Source of the DNA: Deinococcus apachensis DSM 19763
GTDB lineage: Bacteria > Deinococcota > Deinococci > Deinococcales > Deinococcaceae
NCBI RefSeq assembly: GCF_000381345.1
Contig: NZ_KB906399.1
Location: 415,808 to 479,807, forward strand
Length of the DNA: 64,000 nucleotides
Reading direction: 5' to 3'
Of the stretch, positions 13,977-31,366 are shown in pieces; the stretch's first letter is position 1, and each line of letters starts with the position of its first letter. The notes under the pieces are model-generated. The model made no database searches and was not told the origin of the DNA. It was given only the letters and a program-made list of their open reading frames with translations. The position numbers were made by a program, and so were the translations under genes.

Positions 13977-13980
<4 letters not shown>
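13690..13980 (+). CDS. rbfA: Ribosome-binding factor A
   Basis: 96 residues, short but within the RbfA range. KH-like fold with [20 protein letters not shown] near residue 15 and the [16 protein letters not shown] segment. RbfA is a late 30S assembly factor acting on 16S rRNA helix 1. Start TTG 13690 has GGAGG 6 bases upstream and overlaps the stop of a 12-codon upstream ORF. The stop overlaps the GTG start of the next gene (GTGA). Confidence 0.9.
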
Positions 13981-14408
<428 letters not shown>

Positions 14409-14445
14409 CGCCAGCCCCACGTCAAGACTGGGCCACGCGGCACCG

Positions 14446-14517
14446 GTCGCCCTGAGTGAGATGAAGGGCTTGGCTCGCAGTGGGGTCGGGGACGCTTCGC
14501 CTGCGGCTCAGCATGAC
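14446..14517 (+). repeat. Dispersed intergenic repeat, copy 2
   Basis: Begins GTCGCCCTGAGTGAGATGAA and ends CGGCTCAGCATGAC. Diverged copy of the element at 4583-4652, same orientation. It lies in the 226-base gap between the thioesterase and Nudix genes. Confidence 0.75.
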
Positions 14518-14619
14518 AACGCCTCTCCCGCCCCGGTTAGGCTGAATGCCCAGCAGACGGGTGCTCTGCCGCTCCGCCTGCTGCCGCTTTCTCCACACCC
14601 ACCCCCGCTCCCTTCCCGC

Positions 14620-14625
14620 TAGACT
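14620..14625 (+). promoter_or_regulatory. -10 box of the Nudix gene
   Basis: TAGACT 9 bases before ATG 14635. Confidence 0.5.
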
Positions 14626-14634
14626 GCGCCCCAC

Positions 14635-15111
<477 letters not shown>

Positions 15112-15123
15112 GGCGCCCGGCAG

Positions 15124-16572
<1,449 letters not shown>

Positions 16573-16641
16573 AAGGTCTGGCATTTCTTGCCACACCATG
16601 TTGCGGATGCCGTTCCTGCGCGCACTCCCCATACTGACGTC

Positions 16642-17308
16642 GTGCAGATCAGCGTCAATGGCGCCTCCCTCCACCTTCTCGAGCGTGGCAACGGCCCGCC
16701 ACTGTTGCTGCTCAGTGGCGGGGGCGGCTGTCCCAACTATCTCGCGCCCGTAGCAGAGTTGCTGCCCGGATTCCGCTGCCTGCTCCCCGACCCACGCGGG
16801 ACCGGGCGAAGTACGGGTGGCGTTTATGGCCTGAGGACGGCGCTGGACGACCTGGAGGCCATCCGGGAAGCGCTGGGACTGCTGGCTCATTCTGGGCTAC
16901 TCGTGGGACGCGGACCCAGGGTTGGCGTGCACATTGACCCACGCCGAGCAGATGACCCGGCTGGTGAGCTGGGCCGGAACCGGCATCCAAAACGACCGCA
17001 ATTGGCACGCCGCCTATGAGGCGGGCAAGGACACGGAGCCGCGCTTCGAGGTGGACTGGAATTCCGCAATCCACCGTGCGCTACTTGGCGACTGGCAGCG
17101 CTTCATCAAGACGCCCGACCTCCTGGCTGGAGGTGCCGGTGACGTTCCTGCATATGGGGCCGATATTCGGCCCGGATGGCCTGCGGCTCAACTGGCGGCG
17201 CTGCTTCCGCGGGGGGAGTGGCGGATGCTGCTGGGGGCGCCTCATAACGCCTGGCTGACACACGGACCGGAGTTGGGAGAGGCGCTGCAGGCCGCCCTGC
17301 GCGGCTGA
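16642..17308 (+). pseudogene. Alpha/beta hydrolase (proline iminopeptidase-like), broken by frameshifts
   Basis: Reading begins at GTG 16642 (QISVNGASLHLLERGNGPP), then LLPDPRGTGRSTGG. Near 16878-16884 the frame must shift to continue as WLILGYSWDADPGLA, the nucleophile elbow. It stays there through THAEQMTRLVSWAGTG up to DLLA near 17129, shifts for WLEVPVTFLHMG, and shifts back for ADIRPGWPAAQLAALLPRGEWR to the stop at 17308. Three compensating shifts mean no single frame encodes the enzyme. The segment before the elbow also looks shortened. The nucleophile Ser (GYSWD) is present, but the usual G-x-S-x-G is altered. It is a decaying gene unless the assembly is wrong. Confidence 0.8.
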
Positions 17309-17350
17309 CCCTACCCCTTTCGGCGGACGCTCCTCTCTGGCCCCGGCCCC

Positions 17351-17356
17351 TACCCT
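17351..17356 (+). promoter_or_regulatory. -10 box of the histidine kinase operon
   Basis: TACCCT 6 bases before ATG 17363. Confidence 0.45.
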
Positions 17357-17362
17357 GCGGGC

Positions 17363-19074
<1,712 letters not shown>

Positions 19075-19078
<4 letters not shown>

Positions 19079-20118
19079 CCGTTGCCGAGCGCACCCCGCC
19101 GCGCCCCCTCGCCCCCGTGCTGGGCCGCATCGCGCTGGGGCTGGGGCTGGTGGCGGGCGGGGCGGTCCTCACCTGGCAGGGGGGGCACGTCACGCCCGTC
19201 CCGGGGCTGAACGCGGTGCGGACTCCGCTGGACCTCCCGCTGAACGGTGCCCGCGCGCTCAACGTGCGGCTGGAGGGGGACCGCACCAGCTTCCACGTCG
19301 CCGGGCTCCCCTGGCCGGGCCGGGAGGCGCTGGCGGGGAGCGCCCTCCACCGCGAGCGCAACCCCCTGCGGCTGGAGGTGACGCGCGAGGGCCGCACGCT
19401 GGACGTGGACGCCCAGCTGAACGTGCAAGCCCTCCAGGAGGGCGTGATCGGTGTCCGCACACCGCCCCTCCAGCACAAGGTGGAGGTGCAGCTCTCGCGC
19501 GGGGTGCCGGTCACCCTGACGACCGACTCCTACAGCGGCGACACGCGGCTGGACCTGCACGCCCTGCGGGTGCGCGCCCTGAGCGTGCGGAGCGGTTTCG
19601 GCGAGGTGGTGGCGACCCTGCCCGAGCGGCAGAGCGGGCCGCTGACCGTCGTGACGCTGGGCGGCGATGTAACGCTGCGCGCCCAGCCGGAGTGGCGTGC
19701 CCCCGCCCTGCGTGTGAACACCGAGAGCGGCGACGTGCGGCTCGACCTCGCCCCGGCGCGGGTGGAATCCCTCAGCATCGGTGTGCTGACCGGCGACGTG
19801 ACGGGCTCGCTGCCCCGCACCGACCGCGTGACCGTTGCCTCCGGGCACGGGGACGTGGCGCTGAGCCTTCCCGACGGGGCGGCGGGCACCCTCGACCTGC
19901 GCTCGGAGGGGGGGCAGGTGGCCCTGACCGTGCCGCGCGAGGTCTCGCTGCGGGTGCGCTTCACCGACCGCACCGCCCTGGGCCTGCCCCCTGGCCTGAG
20001 ACGCCAGGGCAACACCGCCGCCACCGACGCCAGTGCCCTGCAAGACCCCGACCTCGACCTCTTCATCGACGCCCCGCGCGCCGACCTCGCGCTGCGTGAC
20101 CCCGAGACTGCCCCCTGA
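19075..20118 (+). CDS. Membrane-anchored beta-repeat protein between kinase and regulator
   Basis: 347 residues. One TM at about 12-33, then an extracytoplasmic region with many short alternating strands and repeated S-G-D-V-x-L-like units (for example NTESGDVRLDLA, TGDVTGSLP, HGDVALSLPDGA) at about 150-290. This is the pattern of DUF4097/LiaF-C 'toast-rack' beta-solenoid domains. GTG 19075 overlaps the kinase stop (GTGA), and the response regulator starts 15 bases after this stop. Position and shape suggest an accessory sensor or inhibitor of the kinase, as LiaF is for LiaSR. That role is inferred, not shown. Confidence 0.8.
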
Positions 20119-20132
20119 GGAGACCCCCGACC

Positions 20133-20819
<687 letters not shown>

Positions 20820-20842
20820 AGTTCAGAGAGAACTCCTGGCCC

Positions 20843-20888
20843 GTGTCAGGTGGCATGATGACCGTGTTTCGGTCGCGCCACCTGACAC
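20843..20888. repeat. Long nested hairpin after the response regulator
   Basis: Perfect 12-bp outer arms GTGTCAGGTGGC (20843-20854) and GCCACCTGACAC (20877-20888). The 22-base loop contains an inner GACCG-TGTTT-CGGTC hairpin. There is no T-tract on either strand, so it is not a simple intrinsic terminator. Confidence 0.75.
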
Positions 20889-20956
20889 CGCGCCGGAAGG
20901 GTTGGCGGATATGGCGTTCGTGGTGACAGGCAGGCTGCCGAACAAGGAGCGGACTC

Positions 20957-21448
20957 ATGCCAACCGCAGACCGAAGCCCCCTGATCGCCCCGGACGACGG
21001 CCACGCCCTGCTCAATCCTATCGGCGGGTACATGACGCTGAAGCTGCGCGACGCCATGACGGCGGGCGCCTACTCCGTCCACGAGAACGTGCTTCCGGCA
21101 GGCTCACCGGGACCCCGGCCGCACCTACACCGCTACCACCAGGAAACGTTTTACGTGCTGGAGGGCGAACTGACCGTGCGGGTAGGCGAGCAGACCCTCC
21201 AGGCACCCGCAGGTTCGTTCGTGGTGATTCCGAGGGGCGTGGTGCATCAGCCGTCGAACCCCGGCGCCCAGCCGACGCGTGTGTTGCTCATCTTCTCGCC
21301 GGGGGGAATGGACAGGTTCTTCATTGAGGCCGCTGAGGGCCGTCATCCCTTGCAGGCGAGGGTGGAGGCCCCCGACGTGCTGGAACAGTTGCAGGCTTTC
21401 ACCACGCGGTACGGCTACGAATTCGCGGAGTGGCCGGAAGGCACCTGA
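20957..21448 (+). CDS. Cupin-domain protein
   Basis: 163 residues with a single conserved cupin barrel (about 40-125). Metal-binding motif 1 is seen as RPHLHRYHQETFYVLEGEL (two His and a Glu) and motif 2 as PRGVVHQPSNP. The substrate is unknown; relatives include quercetin-dioxygenase-like and mannose-isomerase-like small cupins. The C-terminal 40 residues resemble the helix seen in quercetinase-type monocupins. It stands alone, downstream of the two-component operon and convergent with hemQ. Confidence 0.85.
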   Translation: MPTADRSPLIAPDDGHALLNPIGGYMTLKLRDAMTAGAYSVHENVLPAGSPGPRPHLHRYHQETFYVLEGELTVRVGEQTLQAPAGSFVVIPRGVVHQPSNPGAQPTRVLLIFSPGGMDRFFIEAAEGRHPLQARVEAPDVLEQLQAFTTRYGYEFAEWPEGT

Positions 21449-21535
21449 CCAACGCCCTGCCCGAGTGCCGTCACAAATCCCAGGAGAGCAGGCGGACGCC
21501 CTTCCCAGTTCGCCCGCCTCCCGCGTCTCCACGAC

Positions 21536-23397
<1,862 letters not shown>

Positions 23398-23522
23398 GAG
23401 GCGTACTATTCCACTGCCCCCGGGGGACAATGCACCCCGAACGAGCGGTCAGGCACGGGGAAAGAGGGTTCGCCCGGGGGAGGGGCTGCCTAGACGCCCG
23501 CCTGAGTTCTCGCCTGCATAAT

Positions 23523-23551
23523 TTGACTTTCCCTGCATCCCACGCTATCTT
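23523..23551 (+). promoter_or_regulatory. Consensus-like sigma-70 promoter with no gene behind it
   Basis: TTGACT, exactly 17-base spacer, TATCTT. It points into a hairpin and T7 tract only about 10 bases further on, and then into the 3' end of an opposite-strand gene. Confidence 0.5.
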
Positions 23552-23561
23552 CTTTCCATCA

Positions 23562-23585
23562 CCGCCCAGGAAGGCGGCTTTTTTT
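23562..23585 (+). terminator. Intrinsic terminator on the plus strand
   Basis: CCGCC-CAGGAA-GGCGG stem (23562-23577) followed by C and seven Ts. It lies in the gap between two minus-strand genes, so it does not end any recognised plus-strand gene. Confidence 0.6.
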
Positions 23586-24165
23586 ATGCCTGCCGGGGGA
23601 CGGGAAACACCAGCCGGAAGTCCGGCACACCCAAGGTCAGGCGGGGGCGAATCTGGCGCAGAGGTGGGCGCAGTCCGTCGGCCTGCAGGACGGTGAGGCG
23701 GGCGGGCGTCACGTGGCCAGCCGCCCCTACCGGCGTCAGCAGCCACCCCTCTCCCCCCTCCAGGTTCGGCTGGGCGAGGGTTCGCAGCGGGGCCGGGATC
23801 AGGGCGGAGGTGACGGGCAGACGCGGGCCACCCATGCGGAAGGCGAGGTGGGCGACCTCCCGGCCGTCCTCCCCGGTCACGCGCACCTGGCCCTGCTCCC
23901 ACGCGAAGTGCGCGAGGCGTTTGGGCAGCCCCCAGTTGTGCCGCCCCCACACCGCGCTTTCCGCCGTGCTGACCCAGATGTGAGCCACCTGCGGGCGCCA
24001 ACCAAAGAGCGTTCGGGTCAGCGCCACCCACAGCAACTCGTCGTAGGGGCCGACCGGCGAGGTCGCGTAGCGCACCAGCATCAATGCACCCACGGGTCTG
24101 CCGGGTGCAGGGGCATACATGGCGAGCAGACCGCTGCCGCTCAGCGTCCAGGGGGGCGGGGACAT
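23584..24165 (-). CDS. Acetoacetate decarboxylase superfamily protein
   Basis: 193 residues. ADC-fold features are YATSPVGPYDELLWVAL near residue 33 and RHNWGLPKRLAHFAW near 74, where the lysine aligns with the Schiff-base region of acetoacetate decarboxylases (GFPKK in relatives). The family includes decarboxylases, aldolase-dehydratases and many unknowns. I infer the fold but not the reaction. Start ATG 24165 precedes a divergent VOC gene by 30 bases. Confidence 0.78.
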   Translation of the reverse strand: MSPPPWTLSGSGLLAMYAPAPGRPVGALMLVRYATSPVGPYDELLWVALTRTLFGWRPQVAHIWVSTAESAVWGRHNWGLPKRLAHFAWEQGQVRVTGEDGREVAHLAFRMGGPRLPVTSALIPAPLRTLAQPNLEGGEGWLLTPVGAAGHVTPARLTVLQADGLRPPLRQIRPRLTLGVPDFRLVFPVPRQA

Positions 24166-24182
24166 GGGTCCAGGCTACGCGC

Positions 24183-24188
24183 TACCCT
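24183..24188 (+). promoter_or_regulatory. -10 box of the VOC gene (leaderless type)
   Basis: TACCCT 7 bases before ATG 24196. Confidence 0.5.
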
Positions 24189-24195
24189 CGCCCCC

Positions 24196-24552
24196 ATGCT
24201 CAAACACGTCTCATTCCTGACCCGCGATCTGGCAGCCGTCCTCGCCTTCTACACCCGGCTGGGCGGCGTGGTGGAAAAGGACCTGACCACCGCCGAGGGC
24301 TACCGCCGGGGCGTGATCCGGCTGGGCGAGGGACGGCTGCAATTCTTCGAGGTTCCCGGCGCGGCGCCCGCTCCGCACGGGCACTGGGCGGAACACCTTG
24401 CGCTGCATGTCGTGGGCTTGCGCGACCTCCTTCCCGGGTTACGGGCGGCAGGCGTCACCGTCACGCGGGACCTCCAGCTCAGCCCGAGGGGACGCACCAT
24501 GGCCTTTGTCCTCGACCCGGACGGGCGGCAGGTGGAATTGCTGGAGGCGTAG
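24196..24552 (+). CDS. VOC family protein (glyoxalase/dioxygenase superfamily)
   Basis: 118 residues: two beta-alpha-beta-beta-beta modules, starting LKHVSFLTRDLAAVLAFYT. The first metal ligand (His4) and the C-terminal Glu (VELLEA) are in place, and LALHVVGLRDL provides the middle histidine. Small VOC proteins include glyoxalases, dioxygenases and resistance proteins; the substrate is unknown. A long upstream open frame is ignored because the family start and a -10 box support 24196. Confidence 0.85.
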   Translation: MLKHVSFLTRDLAAVLAFYTRLGGVVEKDLTTAEGYRRGVIRLGEGRLQFFEVPGAAPAPHGHWAEHLALHVVGLRDLLPGLRAAGVTVTRDLQLSPRGRTMAFVLDPDGRQVELLEA

Positions 24553-24579
24553 CCAGCTCAGTCGTGCCACCATGACGGC

Positions 24580-25173
24580 GTGAGTGACGACCACTGGGGC
24601 GAGTACGCGCGGGCCACCCGGAGCGGTCCTCCCCGGCCCCTGCTGCTGGAGGTGCTGGCCCATCTGGACGCGGACCCGTCGCCCGGGCGGGCACTGGACC
24701 TGGGCAGCGGCGCCGGGAACGACACGCTGGAGTTGCTGCGGCGGGGCTGGTCGGTGACGGCGCTCGACCGGAACGCGGAGGCGCTGGACGTTCTGCGGGC
24801 GCAGGCGGGTGACCTGGCGGGGTACCTCACGACCGTCCACGGCTCCTTCCAGGCGGCCCCCCGGCGGCGCTACCGGCTGGTCTATGCCAGCCTGAGCCTC
24901 CCCTTCTGCCCGCCGGGACGCTTTGACCGGACCTTCCGGGGCGTTCTGGCGCGGGTCGGTGTAGGCGGCTGGCTCGCCGCCACGCTGTTCGGTGAGCGGG
25001 ACGGCTTCGCGGGCGAGCCCGGGATGAGTTTCGTGACGCTGGACCACTTGGGCACGTTGCTGGAGGGCCTGGACGTTCAGGTGCTGCGCGAGGAGGAGGG
25101 TCCCAGGCGGCTGGCCCTGGGCGGCGAACACCACGGCCACCTCCTGACCGTGATCGCGCGGCGGCCCGCCTGA
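24580..25173 (+). CDS. Class I SAM-dependent methyltransferase
   Basis: 197 residues. Motif I is ALDLGSGAGNDTLELLRRGW at about 34-53, and the acidic end of beta-2 is in VTALDRN. The pattern is closest to TehB/tellurite-resistance-like small-molecule methyltransferases. The start at GTG 24580 is the first in-frame start; it lies 28 bases after the VOC gene. The acceptor is unknown. Confidence 0.83.
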   Translation: MSDDHWGEYARATRSGPPRPLLLEVLAHLDADPSPGRALDLGSGAGNDTLELLRRGWSVTALDRNAEALDVLRAQAGDLAGYLTTVHGSFQAAPRRRYRLVYASLSLPFCPPGRFDRTFRGVLARVGVGGWLAATLFGERDGFAGEPGMSFVTLDHLGTLLEGLDVQVLREEEGPRRLALGGEHHGHLLTVIARRPA

Positions 25174-25177
25174 ACGG

Positions 25178-26293
25178 CTAGGGTCCTTCTGTATAGACCC
25201 GGCTGGGGAAGTAATACTTGTCCAGCAGCAGCTTGCCCAGCGCCACGGCAGGCACGGCCAGGAGCGCCCCGGCGAAGCCCAGCAGCGACGCCCCGACCAG
25301 GATGGCGACGAGCACCGTGACGGGGTGCAAGTCGGTTGTGCGGCTGAGGATGTAGGGGCTCAGGAAGTTCCCCTCGATCTGGTTGGCGGCGACGAAGATC
25401 ACGACGACGAGGAGCATCTTGACCCAGCCGAAGGGCAGGGCCAGCAGCAGCGCGGGCGTGGCGCCGATGATCGGACCCAGGTACGGCACGATGTTGAAGG
25501 CCCCGGCGAGAAAGCCGATGGCGGCGGCGCTGGGAATGCCGATCAGGCTGAGGCCCAGCCACACGAACACGCCGATGAAGGTGGCGATCACGAGCTGCCC
25601 GCGCACATACCCGCCGACCGCCGTGCCGACCAGGGTGGTGAATTCCAGCACCTTCGGCTGCCAGGGCCGGGGAAAGGCGCGCAGCAGCGCCGTGTTCACC
25701 CGGCTGTAGTCCAGCATCAGGTACACGCTGAGCAGCAGGATCAGCAGCACCTGACCCAGGATGCCGCCGATGGAGACCAGGCGGCTGAACAGCGTCCCCG
25801 TGGAACTCAGGGCGTTTTGCAGGATGGGGATGATGTTCGTGCCCAGGTTGCGGACATAGGCCTCGGCAGCGGTCGTCAGCCGCTCGCGGGCGTTGTCGAG
25901 CCCCGGGATGCCGCGGTCCTGAAGCCAGCCCCCCATCCGGTCGAGCAGGTCTCCCAGACGACCGACCTGATCGGGCAAGCTCTGGAGCAGGGTGATGAGC
26001 TGGCCCGCGACGGTCACGAGCAGTGCCCCCGCCAGCGCGAAAACCCCGACGAAGATCAGCAGCACGAAAAAGACGCCCAGGCCCCGCTTGACCCGACCGC
26101 GCTCCAGCCAGTTGAGTAGCGGGTTGGCGAGGTACGCGATCAGGAACGCCACGGCGAAATCCACGACCACCGTCATGACCTGGCCCAGCAGGCGGTAGGC
26201 GGCGTAAAAGGCCAGCAGGAACACGGCCGCCCGGACCCAGGGGCTGCGCCACACATACTGGAAGGCATTGAGGGCTTTCGGGGGCGAGATCAC
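25178..26293 (-). CDS. AI-2E family transporter (PerM type)
   Basis: 371 residues, polytopic membrane protein. About eight TM helices: a pair at about 20-60, one at 70-95, and a C-terminal group from about 200 onward. The family pattern [22 protein letters not shown] is present. Substrates of this family are poorly defined (AI-2 in TqsA, ions in others). Start GTG 26293 is supported by a TATGAT -10 box 6 bases upstream; the frame continues 76 codons further, overlapping the cysS leader on the other strand, which I reject. Confidence 0.9.
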   Translation of the reverse strand: MISPPKALNAFQYVWRSPWVRAAVFLLAFYAAYRLLGQVMTVVVDFAVAFLIAYLANPLLNWLERGRVKRGLGVFFVLLIFVGVFALAGALLVTVAGQLITLLQSLPDQVGRLGDLLDRMGGWLQDRGIPGLDNARERLTTAAEAYVRNLGTNIIPILQNALSSTGTLFSRLVSIGGILGQVLLILLLSVYLMLDYSRVNTALLRAFPRPWQPKVLEFTTLVGTAVGGYVRGQLVIATFIGVFVWLGLSLIGIPSAAAIGFLAGAFNIVPYLGPIIGATPALLLALPFGWVKMLLVVVIFVAANQIEGNFLSPYILSRTTDLHPVTVLVAILVGASLLGFAGALLAVPAVALGKLLLDKYYFPSRVYTEGP

Positions 26294-26299
26294 CCGTGC

Positions 26300-26305
26300 A
26301 TCATA
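26300..26305 (-). promoter_or_regulatory. -10 box of the AI-2E transporter gene (leaderless type)
   Basis: TATGAT on the minus strand 6 bases before GTG 26293. Confidence 0.55.
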
Positions 26306-26362
26306 CGGAGCCGGAGGGCTGCCCGTCGGCGGACACGACCGAACCGGTCCGCCGGGCTTTGC

Positions 26363-26368
26363 TACAGT
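26363..26368 (+). promoter_or_regulatory. -10 box of the cysS leader
   Basis: TACAGT 6 bases before ATG 26375 of the leader peptide. Confidence 0.55.
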
Positions 26369-26374
26369 GGGCGC

Positions 26375-26407
26375 ATGTCGTCCCTGTGTTGCCTCCCCCC
26401 GCGGTAA
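26375..26407 (+). CDS. Cys-Cys leader peptide of cysS
   Basis: Ten codons, [10 protein letters not shown], ending in TAA. Two adjacent Cys codons, TGT TGC, are at 26387-26392. The ATG lies 6 bases after a TACAGT -10 box (26363-26368), so it would be translated from a leaderless mRNA. A strong terminator hairpin follows at 26424-26463, just before the cysteinyl-tRNA synthetase gene. Bases 26401-26411 (GCGG...CAG) can pair with 26422-26428 (CTGCCGC), which overlaps the terminator's left arm. This is the layout of ribosome-mediated transcription attenuation: stalling on Cys codons when charged tRNA-Cys is scarce would allow read-through into cysS. Confidence 0.75.
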   Translation: MSSLCCLPPR

Positions 26408-26423
26408 GCAGCGCACTCCGCCT

Positions 26424-26463
26424 GCCGCCGCGCCCTCCATCTGTGGCGCGGCGGCCTTGTTTT
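26424..26463 (+). terminator. Attenuator terminator in the cysS leader
   Basis: Perfect 11-bp GC stem (26424-26434 with 26445-26455), 10-base loop, then TTGTTTT. It is located 17 bases after the leader-peptide stop and 25 bases before the cysS start. Confidence 0.85.
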
Positions 26464-26487
26464 GTCTTCCTCCACAGGAGTTTTTCC

Positions 26488-27960
<1,473 letters not shown>

Positions 27961-28047
27961 GGGGCCTCCCTGTCAGAAAATTGTGATGCCCGCTTCCTAG
28001 CATGGGGTTCGAGAGGTGCGTAGTCACCCCTCATCCTTCCCTCCAAA

Positions 28048-28086
28048 GGGCGCGCCACCCCCCCTCCGGGCGCGCCCAATTTTCTT
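28048..28086 (+). terminator. Intrinsic terminator after cysS
   Basis: GGGCGCG (28048-28054) pairs with CGCGCCC (28071-28077) across a C-rich loop, followed by AATTTTCTTT. Confidence 0.75.
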
Positions 28087-28156
28087 TGGTCTCTGGGGCA
28101 ACTGGGCAGATCAATGCGGGGTGAGCCGACCCTCACCCGCCGCAGGGGGGGGGCGG

Positions 28157-28162
28157 TACACT
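28157..28162 (+). promoter_or_regulatory. -10 box of the DUF697-like gene (leaderless type)
   Basis: TACACT 6 bases before ATG 28169. Confidence 0.55.
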
Positions 28163-28168
28163 CGCCCC

Positions 28169-28753
28169 ATGCTGCCGCTTGTGAAGCAGGTGCTGGACAA
28201 CTTCAACTTCGACGTGGACCCCGACCTCAGCCCCGAGGAGAATGCGGAGGAGGTCATTCGGAGCGCGGCGCTGCTCTCCGGCGCGATTGCGGTGGAGCCG
28301 GTGCCCTTCGCCGACATCCTGCTGATCACCCCAGTGCAGGCCAAGATGGTGCTGCACATCGGCAAGATCTATGGCTTCGACATCACGCCCGACCGGGCGA
28401 GGGAGATTGTGCAGGAGCTCGGCGCCACGGTCGCCTATGGTCTCGTCGCCCGGCAGGTCATGCGCGGCGTTGCCAAGCTCGCCCTGCCCGTGATTGGCGG
28501 CCTGATCACCGCACCGGCCGTGTACGGCTGGACTTTCGCGCTGGGACGGGTGGCGCAGAACTACTTCGAGCGCAAGCGTCAGGGCCTCCCGGTCGCCAAG
28601 CAGGAGCAGGTCAAGGTTATTCAGGAGGCCAAGGGGCAGGCCCGGCGAGTGCTGCCCAGCGCCCAGGACTTCAGCGACCTCGCCGCTGAGCTGCGCCGCC
28701 GCGCCGACGAGAAAAGCCGGAACCAGGGCGGGGGACCACGCGACCTGAATTGA
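28169..28753 (+). CDS. DUF697-like membrane-associated protein
   Basis: 194 residues resembling the DUF697 region found alone or after GTPase domains: [20 protein letters not shown] followed by [17 protein letters not shown]. Two hydrophobic segments are at about 35-60 and 105-130. The C-terminal 60 residues are charged and helical. No GTPase domain is present here. Function is not established; related proteins are thought to link GTPases to membranes. It sits between cysS and the glyS T-box with its own leaderless promoter. Confidence 0.75.
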   Translation: MLPLVKQVLDNFNFDVDPDLSPEENAEEVIRSAALLSGAIAVEPVPFADILLITPVQAKMVLHIGKIYGFDITPDRAREIVQELGATVAYGLVARQVMRGVAKLALPVIGGLITAPAVYGWTFALGRVAQNYFERKRQGLPVAKQEQVKVIQEAKGQARRVLPSAQDFSDLAAELRRRADEKSRNQGGGPRDLN

Positions 28754-28783
28754 GGGGCAGTGGAGGGGAGCTGTGCGCTCCGC

Positions 28784-28813
28784 TTGACCCCTCCCCCTTT
28801 TCTGCGGCAGACT
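28784..28813 (+). promoter_or_regulatory. Promoter of the glyS T-box transcript
   Basis: TTGACC, 18-base spacer, CAGACT, about 10 bases before the start of T-box stem I. Confidence 0.5.
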
Positions 28814-28819
28814 CCCCCC

Positions 28820-29039
28820 AGGCGTTGATCCGCAGGAGTACCGCGCCACGCACCCATGAGCGAGCCTGAGACGGTGAGAGTCAGGCGGGGCCAGCAGCGC
28901 GGGAAGGGCGGCGGGGAGCCGATTCAAAGACACAAAAGTGCCAGTCTTTCGGCAGACCGCCGGGCTGGAACTGGGGTGGAACCGCGTAGAATCGAACTCT
29001 GCGTCCCCAGGCGAGCATTCGCCGGGGCCGTTTTCTTTT
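28820..29039 (+). ncRNA. T-box riboswitch controlling glyS
   Basis: The invariant T-box TGGAACCGCG is at 28977-28986, preceded by CTGGGG (28971-28976), which pairs with CCCCAG (29005-29010) to form the antiterminator. The competing terminator uses CCCC-GGCGA / TCGCC-GGGG (29005-29027) followed by TTTTCTTTT. Upstream elements also fit: stem I AGGAGTA at 28834-28840, a distal stem GCCTGA/TCAGGC (28864-28869, 28881-28886), a candidate Gly specifier GGC at 28907-28909, and a stem III AAAGAC/GTCTTT (28926-28931, 28944-28949). Uncharged tRNA-Gly should bind and allow transcription into glyS. The exact specifier is a tentative reading; the T-box and terminator are secure. Confidence 0.92.
29005..29039 (+). 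terminator. T-box terminator of glyS
   Basis: Nine base pairs with one bulged A, 4-base loop GCAT, followed after CCG by TTTTCTTTT. Mutually exclusive with the antiterminator helix at 28971-29010. Confidence 0.9.
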
Positions 29040-29069
29040 GCACCTGGCGGATGCGGGAAAGGAGAGGTT

Positions 29070-30584
<1,515 letters not shown>

Positions 30585-30608
30585 GTCGCCCGTCTCCAGA
30601 CCCCAGAG

Positions 30609-30633
30609 CCCCCGCGCCGCGCGGGGGTTTTCT
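30609..30633 (+). terminator. Intrinsic terminator after glyS
   Basis: CCCCCGC (30609-30615) pairs with GCGGGGG (30621-30627), 5-base loop, then TTTTCT. Confidence 0.85.
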
Positions 30634-30636
30634 GCA

Positions 30637-30642
30637 TATGCT
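30637..30642 (+). promoter_or_regulatory. -10 box of the DUF1272 gene (leaderless type)
   Basis: TATGCT 6 bases before ATG 30649, directly after the glyS terminator. Confidence 0.5.
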
Positions 30643-30648
30643 CGCGTC

Positions 30649-30882
30649 ATGCTCAAGATGAAGTCCGCCTGCGAGCGTTGTAGCGTGCCCCTCCCGGCCG
30701 ACGGCGAGGCCACCATCTGCTCCTTCGAATGCACCTTCTGCCCGACCTGCACCGAATTGATGCACCATACCTGTCCCAACTGCGGTGGAGAACTCGTGCA
30801 GCGGCCCCGGCGCACCCGCTCGGCTGCCTCGGCAGCGGCTGGTAGCCTGGTGCGCCGGGTAAGGTCCAATCGGGTCTCCTGA
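30649..30882 (+). CDS. DUF1272 family small Cys-rich protein
   Basis: 77 residues. Family pattern seen: KSACERCSVPLPADGEATIC, then SFECTFCPTC and CPNCGGELVQR. Eight cysteines arranged mainly as Cx2C pairs probably bind one or two zinc ions. The tail is basic and Ala/Arg-rich. Function unknown. The gene is monocistronic with a leaderless-type promoter. Confidence 0.85.
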   Translation: MLKMKSACERCSVPLPADGEATICSFECTFCPTCTELMHHTCPNCGGELVQRPRRTRSAASAAAGSLVRRVRSNRVS

Positions 30883-31366
30883 AGGCCTGCAGGGGCACGT
30901 CGCATACGAGACTGAGTGTGCTGGGAGGGTATGCGCGTTCCCCCTCTCAGCCTCCCCCTCAAGGGGGGAGGAGGAACAGCGCCGAAGCTCCTGCTTTTCA
31001 AAACCGTCTATGGTGGACAGCCTATTCCTGCAATTGGCTCGCTCTCGCACCGCCTTCACCACACTTTGCTCGCGCAGCGAGACGGTGGGCGAGCGACTTT
31101 GCACACAGCAAGATCAAACATTGCGCGTAGAGAAGGGCGGTCACGGGCGCGGCGGGCGAGCCCCTCGCCGAGCGCAGCGGAAAGCTCCCCCCTACCCTCA
31201 CCGAGGGCAGGGGAGGTGGGAGCCAATGAGGGCAAGAAGCCCTGCCCTCTCGAGAAAACCCATCAATCCGCCCACCGGGGTAAAGCCCGCGAAGTCCCAA
31301 ATAAACGCGTCAAGCAGCCCGACCTACTCACGCTGGAGGGCGGGCCACGTTTCGGAGCCAGCTGCC
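30883..31366. other. 484-base region without a gene, rich in palindromes
   Basis: No convincing coding sequence. It holds several G/C-rich inverted repeats, for example CCTCCCCC-TCAA-GGGGGAGG near 30950-30972 and a larger imperfect palindrome near 31187-31224 (GCTCCCCCCTACCCTC against GAGGGCAGGGGAGG). These look like degraded dispersed intergenic repeats. Function not evident. Confidence 0.55.

Noticed and set aside
28987..28992. TAGAAT as a -10 promoter box for glyS
   Set aside because: It lies inside the T-box antiterminator, between the conserved TGGAACCGCG and the closing CCCC strand. The riboswitch must be transcribed from further upstream.
29000..29069. A leader peptide controlling glyS
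   Set aside because: No run of Gly codons in a short ORF was found, and the T-box explains the terminator.
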